Positions 36,908-46,825 are shown, counted from the first letter of the stretch. The stretch: 64,000 nt of DNA from DASPSM01 sp963800135 (GCA_963800135.1 CAWCZR010000016.1:310001-374000); one strand, 5' to 3'. A program made the numbers and translations. Notes: generated by a model from the letters alone, not told the origin.

Positions 36908-37696
36908 CTAGCGCACGCCGCCTCGGAATCCGCCGCCGCCGAAGCCGCCACGAAAGCCACCGTCGCCCCCGCGGAATGCCGCAGCGCCACGATCGCCCTC
37001 GAATCCGCCGGCCTCGCCGCCCCGAAAGGCCGCTCCGCCGAGGCCAACGCCTCCGACCGGATAACCGACGCCGCCGACCGGAACACCGGCGGCGCCCACA
37101 TACGGCTGCTCAGGGATGATCTGCGTTGCGCCTTCATCCGATGGGAGAGCGTTGTAGTAACCCGACGCGGCCGCGTTGTTCGCCGCGGCACCGTAAGCGG
37201 CCGCACCGTATGCTGCGCCTCCGCCGGGAACGACTCCAACCGCGCCGTAGGCTCCGTTCGGGTGATACGCGCCGGCGGCTCCATAAGCGGCTCCGTTCGG
37301 GTGGTATTCGCCCGCCGCTCCGTAGGCGCCGTTGGGGTGATAGCCGTTCGCCTGGCCGTTGTAACTTCCCTCGTGGCTGCCGTTGTAGTTCTGGCCGTTG
37401 TAGCTGCCCTGGCGGCTGCCACTGTAACTGCCGCCGCTCGAACTTCCTTCGTGACTGCCGTTGTAATGATTGCCGTTGTAGCTGCCTTCGTGGCTGCCGC
37501 TGTAGCCACCGGCCCCGTAGCTGCCCGAGTGGCTGCCACTGTAATGGTTGCCGCTGTAGCTCCCGGAGTGGCTGCCGCTGTAGCCGCCGCCACCCCCGCC
37601 GTGGTAGCCACCAAAACCACGAGCGCTGACATCGGTTGGGCTGACGACGGCAAAGGTCAATAAGGCCGCCGAGGCGACCAGCAGTTTTTTGAGCAT
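36908..37696 (-). CDS. Exported Gly/Ser/Tyr tandem-repeat protein
   Basis: A 262-residue protein from ATG 37696. A signal peptide MLKKLLVASAALLTFAVVSP (cleavage expected near VSA) leads into tandem repeats of the form Y-S/N-G-S/N-H-S/E-G-S-Y, for example GYSGSHSGSYSGNHYSGS and NYNGSHEGSYNGQ. A second repeat type, YHPNGAYGAAG, occurs four times, and the C-terminus is GGFRGGFGGGGFRGG. This is a low-complexity secreted protein, perhaps matrix or envelope; no enzyme motif. Internal tandem repeats make copy number likely to vary between strains. Confidence 0.75.
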   Translation of the reverse strand: MLKKLLVASAALLTFAVVSPTDVSARGFGGYHGGGGGGYSGSHSGSYSGNHYSGSHSGSYGAGGYSGSHEGSYNGNHYNGSHEGSSSGGSYSGSRQGSYNGQNYNGSHEGSYNGQANGYHPNGAYGAAGEYHPNGAAYGAAGAYHPNGAYGAVGVVPGGGAAYGAAAYGAAANNAAASGYYNALPSDEGATQIIPEQPYVGAAGVPVGGVGYPVGGVGLGGAAFRGGEAGGFEGDRGAAAFRGGDGGFRGGFGGGGFRGGVR

Positions 37697-37793
37697 GGAT
37701 CTTTTCCTTATTTCAAAGCGTGTGGAAAGTGATTCAGGAATCTGTTCGCAGTGTGTGATTGCGCGGGTAGAGCCGCCGCGATCTTGATGATCG

Positions 37794-38734
37794 TTAGGCA
37801 CCGACCTTCTTCACGCTGCGTTTGAAAATGACTTCCTTCAAATCCGGAAGGCGCACGCCCCCGGCGGTGCGGTCGGTCGATTTCAAGGAGAGGGTGTCGT
37901 CGTCCAACTTCTGAAAGACTTTGACGGCCGTCGTCTTCGTCCCGTCGCCCAGCACGCCCGAAGACTGCGACCACCAGCCATTCGCGATCGGCTTCCAAGT
38001 GTCTTTGGCGTAGCCCGAATCCGAGGAGAAGTTCCACGAGGTCAGCTGCTGCGTTTCGGGGTCCCAGCCGATGATCTGCGTGCCCGACGCCGAGGGAAGT
38101 CCGGCCGTGATGACCTGATATGTACGTTCGACAAAGCTCTTGTTCTTCAGCCAGCGGCACGTGGTTTCGATCCGCGCGTCGCCCTCGCCCGCTTTCCAGG
38201 TGCCGATCAACCACTCGAAGTCGTCCAGCTTGTGGTAGTTCGACGGGCTGGCGACTTTCATATCGTGAACGGAGGACAACAGCCACTTGCCGTCTTGCAG
38301 CACGTAGATCGCCGTGTAACGGCTGGAACCCGGCGCGCCGCGGGGGGCGGCTGGATCATGGCCCGGCCGTCCTCAATCGCGGTCGAGTCATTGATCACGC
38401 GGACCGAGTCGGTCACGCTGCTGATCTTGGACTGCGGATTCGCGGCGAAAAAGTCGGCATATTCTCTCTTGATCACGTCGCGGCCGACGTAGCGCTGACC
38501 GTCTTCGTCGATGTATTCGGCGTCGGCGGTCCACAGGCCGGCGATCTTGTCGGCGCTGCCGGCATTGAAGGCTTGATCAAAATCCGCGGCGGCCTTGCGA
38601 ACCGCCAGTTCGGCCGGAGAGGGAACCTTGGCGGACATCGCTCCTTTGGCGGCCGGCTCTTTGGCGGGCTCGGCGGCGCCGACAAGGTTCGCGAGTGCGA
38701 GGACAAAGGCGATCATCGGTAAGCGACGTTTCAT
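37794..38734 (-). CDS. Exported SnoaL-like (NTF2-fold) protein with a second C-terminal domain, broken by a one-base deletion
   Basis: It starts at ATG 38734 with a signal peptide (MKRRLPMIAFVLALANLVGA). The first domain (about 40-160) is DUF4440/SnoaL-like: AADFDQAFNAGSADKIAGLW, TADAEYIDEDGQRYVGRDVI. The frame breaks near 38310-38330; the continuation in the other frame is MLQDGKWLLSSVHDMKVASP. The C-terminal domain is SPSNYHKLDDFEWLIGTWKA and ARIETTCRWLKNKSFVERTY, resembling lipocalin-like DUF1579-type folds. The restored length is about 313 residues. It may bind a small ligand; no catalytic residues are assigned. Confidence 0.75.
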
Positions 38735-38906
38735 GATTTGGATTCCAAAAACACGGTTCAATTGATGGACATTGCGAATTTCATCAGGCATTTGGAAATC
38801 CATTTCCAACCGAGGGGCCACTTGCCGCGCTTCCTCGCTCCGGCTCACTGACTTGTTGATCTTCACGTTTTGTCGACCGACAGGCTTGACCTTGGGCCGG
38901 CCTGCC

Positions 38907-40373
38907 TCACTTCGCCTGAACGATGCCAGGCGGCTGCCACGACCCCGCGCCGGGCGGCAGGATCGAAGGAGGCTCCGTCTTGGGCCAGTAGAGACGCATG
39001 ACGAGGTAGATCGTGTCGTTCGGTGCAGGCAGCCAGTTGGGTTCGTTGTCTGCGCCGGGCGAATCCTTCTGGATGTAAATCGTGAGCGAGCCGTCGGCGT
39101 TCTTTTTCATCTGCGGGAGCATCGGTGCATTGATCAGGTAGCGGTCGATCGGGTTCTTGATTAACAACTGGCTCTTGCCGTCGTACATCGTCACCGACCA
39201 AAAGGCGTTAACAGGTGGAAATTGGCCGGCGGGAAAAGTGAGCGTGTAGTTGTGCTTGCTGCCGTCGAGCGGCGTGCCGTCGGGCAGTGTCGTGGTCATG
39301 GGATACATGGCCTCGATCGCCTCGTTGCCGAAAATCCCGGCCTTGGCCGAAGCGGCGCGCAGCAGCCAGTTGCCGTGGTAAAAGTCGCGATTCCCGAAGG
39401 CCGCTCCGACGTGCCAGCCATTGATTAACTTGCCGAGGTTGCCGACTGCCTTTTCGATTTTGTCGAAGCCCTGTTTCACGCCCAGGGCCACCTCGGCCTT
39501 GTGCTCGAGCGAGAGGTCCTCGAAGGCGAACTTCTTGTCCGGCCCGATGCCGATGCTGGCGAACCGGGCGCGCAAGTCTTTCTCTTCGGGGACGGCAGGA
39601 CAGAATTCCAGCAGGAAGTCCAACGCCGCGGGAAAGTCGGTCTTGAAGAATTCCATCTTGAACGGGGGCCAACTGAGCGGCCGAGGCTTGGGCGGAGCGG
39701 GCTGCTTGAGATAGGCCGAGAGCGGCTCGACCTTGTATCCCGCCTGCACCTTCTTCACGTTGTCCATGTCCTTGGAGTCGAAGAGTTGCGTGCGGTAGAT
39801 CACCAGGCTGAATTGTGTCTCGCACCGCAGGACCTGCTTGATTCCCGCGGGCGTTTCGCCCTTCCAGCCTGGGCCGGCCAGAAGGTAGACGCCCGCTTGA
39901 TTGCCTGTGGCGCGTGAGCCGATGTAGCCGTAAGTGCACGAGTACATGTCGCAGAACTGGACCGAGTAATAGCGCTTCTTTTCGACTTCCGGCACGGAGA
40001 GCACGAGCGGCTCGGCACGCAGATCGGCCTGCAGCATCGAATAGGGCGTGTCGCTGTTCGGAGTGACGATGGACGTGTCTTTGTAAGTGAAGACCCGCGC
40101 GTCGTTCAGAATCTTGTTGAACGGCCCTTTGTACTGGCTGTTGGACTTGTCGACGTTGAATTCATACAGCGCCTTGTAATTCGCGATCATGGGGAAACCG
40201 TAGATATAGGCTTCCTCGGCGATGTTCTTGGTGTCGACGATTCCGGGTTTGGCAACGTCGCCCTTTTCAGCCTGTGAAATCGGATCGCCCGCGTGATCGC
40301 AGCCGGCCAGAACGGCCGCGCCAACTGCCAGCATCAAGGTCTTGCCCAAGACGACGCGATTGGTCCGCTTCAT
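38907..40373 (-). CDS. DUF1254/DUF1214 lipoprotein
   Basis: A 488-residue protein from ATG 40373. The N-terminus has a lipobox (TLMLAVGAAVLAGCDHAG, Cys near 25). The DUF1254 domain covers about 60-230 (EEAYIYGFPMIANYKALYEF, NSDTPYSMLQADLRAEPLVL, FCDMYSCTYGYIGSRATGNQ). The DUF1214 domain is at the C-terminus (FPPVNAFWSVTMYDGKSQLL, ADGSLTIYIQKDSPG, PAPNDTIYLVMRLYWP). Both domains usually occur together in exported proteins of unknown catalytic role. The frame is open to 40964 but that extension lacks domain features. Confidence 0.88.
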   Translation of the reverse strand: MKRTNRVVLGKTLMLAVGAAVLAGCDHAGDPISQAEKGDVAKPGIVDTKNIAEEAYIYGFPMIANYKALYEFNVDKSNSQYKGPFNKILNDARVFTYKDTSIVTPNSDTPYSMLQADLRAEPLVLSVPEVEKKRYYSVQFCDMYSCTYGYIGSRATGNQAGVYLLAGPGWKGETPAGIKQVLRCETQFSLVIYRTQLFDSKDMDNVKKVQAGYKVEPLSAYLKQPAPPKPRPLSWPPFKMEFFKTDFPAALDFLLEFCPAVPEEKDLRARFASIGIGPDKKFAFEDLSLEHKAEVALGVKQGFDKIEKAVGNLGKLINGWHVGAAFGNRDFYHGNWLLRAASAKAGIFGNEAIEAMYPMTTTLPDGTPLDGSKHNYTLTFPAGQFPPVNAFWSVTMYDGKSQLLIKNPIDRYLINAPMLPQMKKNADGSLTIYIQKDSPGADNEPNWLPAPNDTIYLVMRLYWPKTEPPSILPPGAGSWQPPGIVQAK

Positions 40374-40501
40374 GTTTCTGTTCGTCGTTTGTTCGCTGGG
40401 TTGTCGGGCCTCGAGCCGATCGGGCCCGCGAGCGATCGACACACGATCTACTTGCGGCTGCCGCTCAACTTCGCCGTGAATGTCTCTCGTCGCAGCCACG
40501 G

Positions 40502-40936
40502 TCATTGCGGTTGCCTTTTCGCGTGGGCACGTTCTGGGAGGCGACTTTGCATCGACGCAAACAGCGAACTGTGCCGCAGACAGGCAACACACCAGACACT
40601 CATCAGCGAGTGAAGAACCACGGCTGGCCAGAGCGCGACGCCGTAGAGTCCGTTGCCAAGGGCGGCAAAAGCGAGGAGGGCGGCGGCGACGACGTCGTAA
40701 ACCAACATGGCGGCAACCAGTCCGGTCGCCGCGCGGCTCTGCGCGTCCCCTCGCGCCAGCCAGCAGGCAACACCCAAAGCCAGCAAAGCCGCCCCGCAGA
40801 CACGAGCCACAGTCAACGCGACGGGTTCCTCCAGTCGTGCGCCGACGAGGAGCGCCACCGCTACCGAAGGGTAGCTCAGGAGCGCCAGCCCGGCTCCCAG
40901 TTCGATCAGGGCACTGGCGATTTGGAGGGTTCTCAT
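40502..40936 (-). CDS. Four-helix integral membrane protein
   Basis: A 144-residue protein with four predicted membrane segments: IELGAGLALLSYPSVAVALL, VARVCGAALLALGVACWLA, LVAAMLVYDVVAAALLAFAA and GVALWPAVVLHSLMSVWCVA. The C-terminal tail is basic. The size and layout resemble DUF4345/DoxX-like small membrane proteins, but no diagnostic motif is visible. It lies 128 bp upstream of the DUF1254 gene on the same strand. Confidence 0.6.
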   Translation of the reverse strand: MRTLQIASALIELGAGLALLSYPSVAVALLVGARLEEPVALTVARVCGAALLALGVACWLARGDAQSRAATGLVAAMLVYDVVAAALLAFAALGNGLYGVALWPAVVLHSLMSVWCVACLRHSSLFASMQSRLPERAHAKRQPQ

Positions 40937-41032
40937 TCAGGAACAACTGCCTAAGTACAAACACTCAGCGGAACAAACATTGTAACCGGACCCGAAGGCC
41001 AAGTTGGTCAGCCATTTTTCAGCCGTCACGCT

Positions 41033-41072
41033 CAAAAGAAGGGGCGAGCGGCACGAAACGGCCGCCCGCCCC
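41033..41072 (-). terminator. Rho-independent terminator of the sulfatase gene
   Basis: On the minus strand GGGGCGGGCGGC (41072-41061) pairs with GCCGCTCGCCCC (41052-41041) with one G-U pair; the loop is 8 nt and is followed by TTCTTTTGAG. It begins 16 bp after the sulfatase stop at 41088. Confidence 0.75.
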
Positions 41073-41087
41073 CGATGGTTGTTCCAG

Positions 41088-42949
41088 CTATTTGCCGGGT
41101 CCTTTCGCCGCCTCTGCCGCCTCTTGCATCCGTTTCCCCATCTCCGCTTTCAGGGCGTCCAGATTGAAGCTCGCGCCTCGCTGCATCGGTGGGTACTCGA
41201 GGAAGGTCTTGATCTCCTTGCCCATCAACTGTTGGACCAACACGAAGCGCCAGAATTGGAACTTGAACCAATCGAAATATTGCTGCGCGCCGTCTTTCGT
41301 CCCGGCGTTGGGCCACCCCATGCGCTCGAACGGATCAAGGCGCAGGTTGGTGATATAAGGCACGTCGGGATGCGTTTTCTCGCCCAGCCAACCGGCGGGC
41401 TGGTCGATGAAACGATACTTGTAGTCGTCAATGCGCACCGCACCGACAGTGCTTTCGCCGAGGTAGAAGATCTCGTGACGCGCGGACGGACCCTTGCCCG
41501 TGATGGCGGCCATCTGGTTGTAGCCGTCCAGATGGTTCTTGTAAGTCCGGTCGCCGAGCTGCACACCCTTGAGCAACTGCTCGGTGATGTCCGGATTGCC
41601 CGCCGCGGCGAGGAACGTGGGGAACCAGTCCAGGCCGGAAAAGATGCCGTTCTGCACCGAGTCGGCCGGCACGTGGCCGGGCCAGCGCAGGATGCACGGC
41701 ACGCGGAAGCCGCCTTCCATGACGGTTCCTTTGGATTGTGAGAACGGCGTTGTTCCGCCATCGGGCCAGGTGAAGAGCTCGGTGCCGTTGTCGGTGGTGA
41801 AAACGACGATTGTGTTGTCGTCGTCGCCCATGTCCTTGATCTTTTGCAGCACCAAACCCACATCGGCATCGAGCTGAGCCATACCGGCTTCCTGCTCGGA
41901 CCAGCCGTTCTCGGCGTTGCGCGTCGCCTCCCATTTTTCGGAGAGATGCGTGACGATGTGCATGCGCGTCGGGTTCAGCCAGCAGAAGAACGGCTTGCCG
42001 TCCTTTTTGGCCTTGTCGATGAAGTTGAGGGCCAGGTCGCGGATCTCATCATCGACCGTCTCCATCCGTTTGGGATAGAGCGTGCCGGCATCTTCGATCT
42101 TCTGCTTGCCGACCTTGCCCCAGCGCGGCATCTCGGTCGGGTCATCGACGTCGGTTGCCCAACAGTGAACCATGTTGCGCGGGCCGACGACGTTCAAGAG
42201 GTTCTGCGGGTAGTTGGGATGCGCCGGATCTTCCATCGCATCGAGGTGATAGAGGTAGCCGAAGAATTCGTCGAAGCCGTGAACGGTCGGCAGGAACTCG
42301 TTCCGATCGCCCAGATGGTTTTTGCCGAACTGGCCTGTGGCGTAGCCCTGCGCCTTGAGAGCCGTGGCAATGGTGCAGGCTTCCGCCGGGATGCCGATCT
42401 TGGCGCCCGCCTGGCCGACCGTGGTCATGCCGGTGCGGATGGGCAACTCGCCCATAATGAAGTTCGCACGGCCCGCGGTGCAGCTGGCCTCGGCGTAGTA
42501 GTCGGTGAACAGCATGCCTTCCTTGGCCATCTTGTCGAGGTTCGGCGTCCGTCCGGCCATCATGCCGCGATGGTAGGCGCCGATATTCCACATGCCGATG
42601 TCGTCGCCCATGATGACAAGAATGTTGGGCTTTCGACCCGGGATCGGCTGATCCTGCGCAGACTTAGTGGCGAGGGCCACCAGCTGCTCTTTGGACGAGC
42701 CTTGCGGGCAACAGGCGTCAGAGACCGCCTTCAAAGAGGCCGCCGTGCCGGTCGCGCACACAGGCGCTCGCTCGCGCGGGACGCGACCGTTGAAAGAGGT
42801 GTCACCACCGCTTTTTCAACCGCGCCGATTTGCGACGGTCCGGCGTCGACCGTGCGGAGCACGTCGAACCGGCTGGATGCGGCCGCGTAGCCGACGAGCC
42901 CTCCGATCGCCAACACGGCGATCACCTGCAGTCTGTTGTTCCTGATCAT
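41088..42949 (-). CDS. Membrane-anchored arylsulfatase, broken by a one-base deletion
   Basis: The main frame (557 residues) starts inside the gene at TTG/GTG-like codons near 42761. In the neighbouring frame an N-terminus from ATG 42949, MIRNNRLQVIAVLAIGGLVG, provides a signal anchor; one missing base near 42765-42775 joins them into about 620 residues. Sulfatase features: metal Asp pair in ILVIMGDDIGMWNIGAY, and the formylglycine site CTAGRANFIMGELPIRTG, where the Cys is converted to formylglycine by a maturase (none in the window). The later TTDNGTELFTWPDGG is the second metal-binding segment (DN). It hydrolyses sulfate esters, probably of algal or host polysaccharides, a common planctomycete capacity. 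Confidence 0.9.
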
Positions 42950-43053
42950 GCTGCCTCTCCTGGTAGGAAAAGGTGAAATCTGCGGAAAACGCTCCGACTC
43001 GAATCTCGATTCCGTTCTGCGACGTGTCTCTTTTTGCTCGGGTTGCACTCTCG

Positions 43054-43869
43054 TTACTGGCCCAGCTGTCCCAGCGCATTGCGAAGCGGCGTGCTCGAAA
43101 TCTGGATGAGACCGCCGAAGGCTTGGTCCAAATCCACGATGAGGAATATCGCGCCGGCAACCGAGAGTGCACAGACCAAGAGCGTGACGATGACAGTGGG
43201 GTTCCACGGCGAAAACAGGCCGAAGCTCGTAAACAGCACCGTGAGCCAGAATACGACGACGATGAGGAACGGCCGGGGGATCGCGCTCTCGTCCTGCTCG
43301 GCCAAAAGCCAGCGAGTTCTTGCGAGGTCAGTGCAGATCTGCAGTGCTTGAGACTGCAGCGATCGCTGGGTTTCATTCCTCGGCGACAAGGAGCCGACAA
43401 GGCCAAAGACCGCTGTGCCGCCATGGGTGACTGCTGTCGCGCCGAAACCGGACGACGGTTTTGAGGCTTCACCGAACGACGGTTTTGAGACTTCTGCGGG
43501 CCAGAGACGCTCGATCGTGGCGGCGACCAGATTGCGAAGCGCCTCCCGCGCGTCTTTTGTTTCGGGCCCGTAGCGGGCCAGCGTGCGGTCGAGGAGGACG
43601 AGATTGGCGGCCAACTGTTGAAAGCCGGACCTTTGCGCGTCGAACGAACTTTTGGCCGACGCGATCAGGAGCCCCAGAACCAGCGCGGCCAACGTGGCGA
43701 TCAGCCCCGTTCCGAGCTTCACCACGTCTTTTGATTCCGCGCTCAGATGATGCGCGGGAAGCACGGCGCGTAGTGTCATTCCCAACAGCGCACCGCCAAA
43801 AGTGCACCCGAAAACAATCGCGCCGACTTCCATCGATCCCACTAACGAACCCTTTGATGCGTGCTTCAT
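43054..43869 (-). CDS. DUF4239-like (bestrophin-like) membrane protein
   Basis: About 271 residues from ATG 43869 (an ATG at 43833 is possible). Hydrophobic segments: GAIVFGCTFGGALLGMTLRA, LGTGLIATLAALVLGLLIAS, FLIVVVFWLTVLFTSFGLF and VIVTLLVCALSVAGAIFLIV. The 130-residue loop between helices 2 and 3 is helical and charged (SSFDAQRSGFQQLAANLVLL). The ending FLIVDLDQAFGGLIQIS is the DUF4239 signature. Function is unknown; possible channel-like protein. Confidence 0.75.
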   Translation of the reverse strand: MKHASKGSLVGSMEVGAIVFGCTFGGALLGMTLRAVLPAHHLSAESKDVVKLGTGLIATLAALVLGLLIASAKSSFDAQRSGFQQLAANLVLLDRTLARYGPETKDAREALRNLVAATIERLWPAEVSKPSFGEASKPSSGFGATAVTHGGTAVFGLVGSLSPRNETQRSLQSQALQICTDLARTRWLLAEQDESAIPRPFLIVVVFWLTVLFTSFGLFSPWNPTVIVTLLVCALSVAGAIFLIVDLDQAFGGLIQISSTPLRNALGQLGQ

Positions 43870-44478
43870 TCCGCGAGTGCTGGGGCAAGTGAACACGCCC
43901 CAACTCGGAGGGTCACTGGTAGAACTGGCCGCCAGCAGCGGGAGAAATATCAGCACCGATCGGCATTGAGGTGGAACGCGATGCATCTGGCGATCGTTCG
44001 CCCAGATTCTCCGCAGACTGATTGAGGCGCGCTCGAATCCGGCCAGACTGACACTGACTCGCCCGCACGAAGAAGACGGCGGTGGCTCGGCTGCACCAAA
44101 CTTTCAAGTGGCGAGAACTCGCTGAGACACTCCGTCCTCAACGAAACCGCCCGATGACCGCGGAGTCATTCCGCGATTCGATCACAAAAAGCCGCAGCCT
44201 CGGAAAGTCGACGGCGGCAACAAAGTCAGGAAGACGTGGCTCGTCCGACGCGAAAAACACCGCGGACGCCCAACCAAAAAACCAGAAATCGCAGATCGCA
44301 GGGAAGCGACTGACGGGGAAAGGCTGTCACTGCCAGGGACGCTCGCCGTTCCTAGCAAGCGAACATAGCTTGACCGCGCACGGGGCCAAAGTCAAGGGGC
44401 CGCACGGGAGCTCCGTTTCCCGTCCTAGTCTAGAAGAGCAGCCACAGCAAAACGCGTTCTGCCAATTGAAGAGAGTCG
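43870..44478. other. Intergenic region with no supported gene
   Basis: About 610 bases. Presumably holds the DUF4239 promoter (minus). No family-like reading frame, terminator hairpin with T tract or structured RNA was recognised. The A-rich stretch 44170-44290 differs in composition from neighbouring genes. Confidence 0.4.
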
Positions 44479-44959
44479 CTAGTTATCAGCCGGCTTTTGA
44501 GCCGGCACGGTCGTTTTGGGAAGCGACCGGGGCTTGTAACCGTTCAAGGACACCTGGAGTTCGCGGCGCGGAGGTTCGACGTCGAATCGCCTGAAGACAA
44601 GGGTTTGATCCGATGTCTCAGAGGTCTTAAGTCGCCACCATTTCGGCAGAAGTGTTTTGCGATCGATGATCAGAACCTGATCTGACTCGAGACGTGGGTC
44701 GGAACCCCGCGAATTCCACATCATCGAACGGCCGGCGCGCTCCTTGAGGGCAAATTCGATCGAAAACCGCGTTGGCGTCGACTCCGCCCGTACGATCCGG
44801 AACCGCGACTTCAGATCGTCCCGGTCGACGCTCGGATCGAGCCACGGAGGAATGGCTTGATGTGGGAGCACATGGTCGGCGAACCAAGGGCCAAACGGGA
44901 CATCCGCGGAAGAGATTTTGGCGACCTCGTAGATTCGCTCTTCATTGTTTAACACGTTA
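44479..44959 (-). pseudogene. C-terminal half of a secreted planctomycete protein split by an IS element
   Basis: In the frame ending at 44479 the family-like sequence begins right at the IS edge: NVLNNEERIYEVAKISSADV, then FGPWFADHVLPHQAIPPWLD, LKSRFRIVRAESTPTRFSIE, and DQVLIIDRKTLLPKWWRLKT. The pattern (an outer beta-rich protein with VLIIDRKTLLPKWW) is reminiscent of the planctomycete-specific TIGR03009 domain. Upstream residues in the same frame belong to the IS end. With the N-terminal half at 45887-46261 it made one exported protein of about 285 residues. It is likely non-functional now. Confidence 0.7.
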
Positions 44960-44968
44960 GAGCCAGTT

Positions 44969-45804
44969 TCAAAACCGCTTGAGGATCGTGACGGCGCAAG
45001 CCAATTCAAGGAATCCGAGAAAAAGAAGACTGTGACGCTCGTAGCGCACAACAAGGCGACGATAGTTGAACAGCCAACTGATCGAGCGTTCGACCCTCCA
45101 ACGTCGTTTGTAGCGTCGAAGTGGCCGTCCGTCCTGAGTTGCCGGGCGTTTGCGGCTGCATCGGTGTGGACAAATCAGTTCAATGCAACGCTTTGCCAGC
45201 CGCTTTCGCAAGGGATCACTGTCGGCCGCTTTGTCATAAATCAATCGCTGGGGGCGCTTGCGCACGGTCCGCTTGTTCAAGAGCGGCTCAATGAGATTGA
45301 CTTCCGCCGGACTGGCGCTGGCGATGTCCACGCCGAGCGGCGTGCCGCGGCCGTCGATGAGGAGCATGATCTTCGTCCCCTTGCCGCGCTTTGTCTTGCC
45401 GACGCAAAGCCCCCTTTTTTGGCCGGGGAAAACGTGCCGTCGGCCATCGCCTCGTCCAAGCGGAGCGACTTCATTCCGTCGAGCCGGCGGAGCAGTCGGC
45501 GCCAAGCGATCTGGAAGATTCCGCTTTGAGTCCACTCGCGTAGCCGCCGCCAGCAGGTCGCTGGGGACGGAAAGTATGTTGGTAAGTCTTTCCACCGTGC
45601 ACCACTGGTTAACACCCAAAGGATTCCTTCCAGGCACGGGCGCGGTGGGACGGGGGGACGCCCGCCGACTTTTTTCATCCTCCTTACAGGAAACAGATCC
45701 GCGATCAGAAGCCATTGCTCATCGGTGAGTTGCGGTTTGGGTTCCGTCCTGGACGCCCTCCAATTGCGGCCCTGATTGGGCCAATAGGAAAGCGTCAACA
45801 ACAT
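44969..45804 (-). CDS. IS5-family transposase (OrfA/OrfB, programmed frameshift)
   Basis: OrfA starts at ATG 45804 after AGGAGG and carries the N-terminal DUF4096-like segment (LTDEQWLLIADLFPVRRMKK, VGGRPPVPPRPCLEGILWVL, SGARWKDLPTYFPSPATCWR). It runs to 45277. OrfB, in the -1 frame, runs from about 45415 to 44969 and holds the DDE catalytic core: the first Asp in MLLIDGRGTPLGVDIASAS, the second in RLIYDKAADSDPLRKRLA, and the Glu in RRWRVERSISWLFNYRRLVV. The complete fusion would be about 278 residues. OrfA alone probably acts as a regulator. The element seems intact and may still transpose. Confidence 0.92.
45410..45420 (-). promoter_or_regulatory. Programmed -1 ribosomal frameshift site (A6G5)
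   Basis: On the minus strand the junction of transposase OrfA and OrfB reads AAAAAAGGGGG (45420-45410). OrfA reads A-K-K-G-G-F and OrfB reads G-Q-K-R-G-L through it. An A6G heptamer is a classical bacterial slip site, and IS427-group elements use one to make the OrfAB transposase. Confidence 0.75.
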
Positions 45805-45886
45805 GCGAGTGCCTCCTTTCACCCGCTTCGGAACGCAAGTTTCTTGCCGGATCGTTCCACTGACAAATGGCTTTTGAAACTGGCTC

Positions 45887-46261
45887 TAGCAAGCCGCGCC
45901 GATACATCCACGTTTCGAGCCTTCCCCTCTTGAGTTTGTAGGGTTCGCCAGATTTGGATCTTCGTCCACATTTCATGTAGGCATCATCGATCGCGCGAAG
46001 CTCGACGATGTAACCCAAAGGATCTTCACAGTAGGTATGAACTCGCGATCGTTCTTCTGTGCCAAATTGTGCGTCGACGCGGCTGAGAAGGTATTCGACA
46101 TCAAACCGAGAGAGTTTGCCCACTCGTTCTCGCGACAGGCGGAGAATTTCCAGGGCGACCTGTTCGGCCTCGGCCTCCCAGTCGGCTCTCTTGTCAGCAC
46201 CCAAGCACGGCGACAAGAAGGCCGGGATCATCAACGCAACGGCAAGGCACGGTTTGAGCAC
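45887..46261 (-). pseudogene. N-terminal half of the secreted protein split by the IS element
   Basis: It starts at GTG 46261, preceded by AGGGAGGA, with a signal peptide (MLKPCLAVALMIPAFLSPCL, cleavage near LGA). The mature part reads ADWEAEAEQVALEILRLSRE, KLSRFDVEYLLSRVDAQFGT, DPLGYIVELRAIDDAYMKCG and RGRLETWMYRRG, and meets the IS end at 45886. Removing the IS and one TA leaves the two halves one base out of register, so either an extra indel occurred after insertion or there is a sequence error. Confidence 0.65.
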
Positions 46262-46367
46262 GACCGGTCCTCCCTGGAAACGCAGCTCTCGTCGGCCGCC
46301 GGCGACCAACCGGCGGAAACCTTGCGCAAAAGTTCCCGTTTTGGAAAGACCAAAAGTCGGCAATTGC

Positions 46368-46793
46368 TCAGCGCGGGCGGTCCTCATCGGCTGCTTCCGA
46401 AATCGCATAGAGCGATAGCTCGATTCCCAAACCCAGTCCGGCAGCCGCTCGGATGAGATCCGGTGGAAAGTTGTGGCATTGCAGCGGGACGTCGCGCTGT
46501 CCGCTGGAGAAATCAAGAGTCACCCCTTCGACGCCAGAAAAGGCCGCGAGTTGGCGAATTTCTTCCGCGTGCGCCGAGAGAAACGCCGTTGCCTCTTTGA
46601 CCTGTAGCGCGAAGTCGAAGTCAGCCTGGCTCGCTACGACATTCATGCCCGATTGCTCGCAGCGCCGATCGGCGAGCTCGCCTCCGGGGAAACGGGGCTC
46701 GCCGCGGTGGAAGACGGCGCACGGCTTCAAGGTGCTTTGCGCCAAAAACGCGTCGACATCGAAGTCTGGCCCGGAGGCTCGGAGTACGGTCAA
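46368..46793 (-). CDS. Conserved hypothetical protein
   Basis: A 141-residue protein from TTG 46793 (an in-frame TAG lies two codons upstream; AGGA sits 8 bases before). It begins MTVLRASGPDFDVDAFLAQS with a following HRGEPRFPGGELADRR, and ends GLGIELSLYAISE. The middle has FLSAHAEEIRQLAAFSGVEG and VTLDFSSGQRDVPLQCHNFP. The pattern is that of a widespread small cytosolic protein family (DUF4279-like in layout); no function is known and no membrane or catalytic motif is seen. Confidence 0.6.
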   Translation of the reverse strand: MTVLRASGPDFDVDAFLAQSTLKPCAVFHRGEPRFPGGELADRRCEQSGMNVVASQADFDFALQVKEATAFLSAHAEEIRQLAAFSGVEGVTLDFSSGQRDVPLQCHNFPPDLIRAAAGLGLGIELSLYAISEAADEDRPR

Positions 46794-46825
46794 TGTCTAT
46801 TCCTGATTTCTTCAATGTACGCGGC

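Larger units (their letters stand above)
44960..45886 (-). mobile_element. IS5-family (IS427-like) insertion sequence
   Basis: 927 bp bounded by perfect 15-bp terminal inverted repeats GAGCCAGTTTCAAAA (44960-44974 and reverse complement 45872-45886). A 2-bp TA target duplication flanks it (44958-44959 and 45887-45888). It carries two overlapping transposase frames on the minus strand joined at an A6G slip site. Size, TA target and frameshift layout match IS427-group elements. It interrupts a secreted-protein gene. Confidence 0.93.

Noticed and set aside
45277..45420. IS transposase frameshift as another assembly error
   Set aside because: The junction is exactly an A6G slip site, as expected for programmed frameshifting in IS427-type elements.
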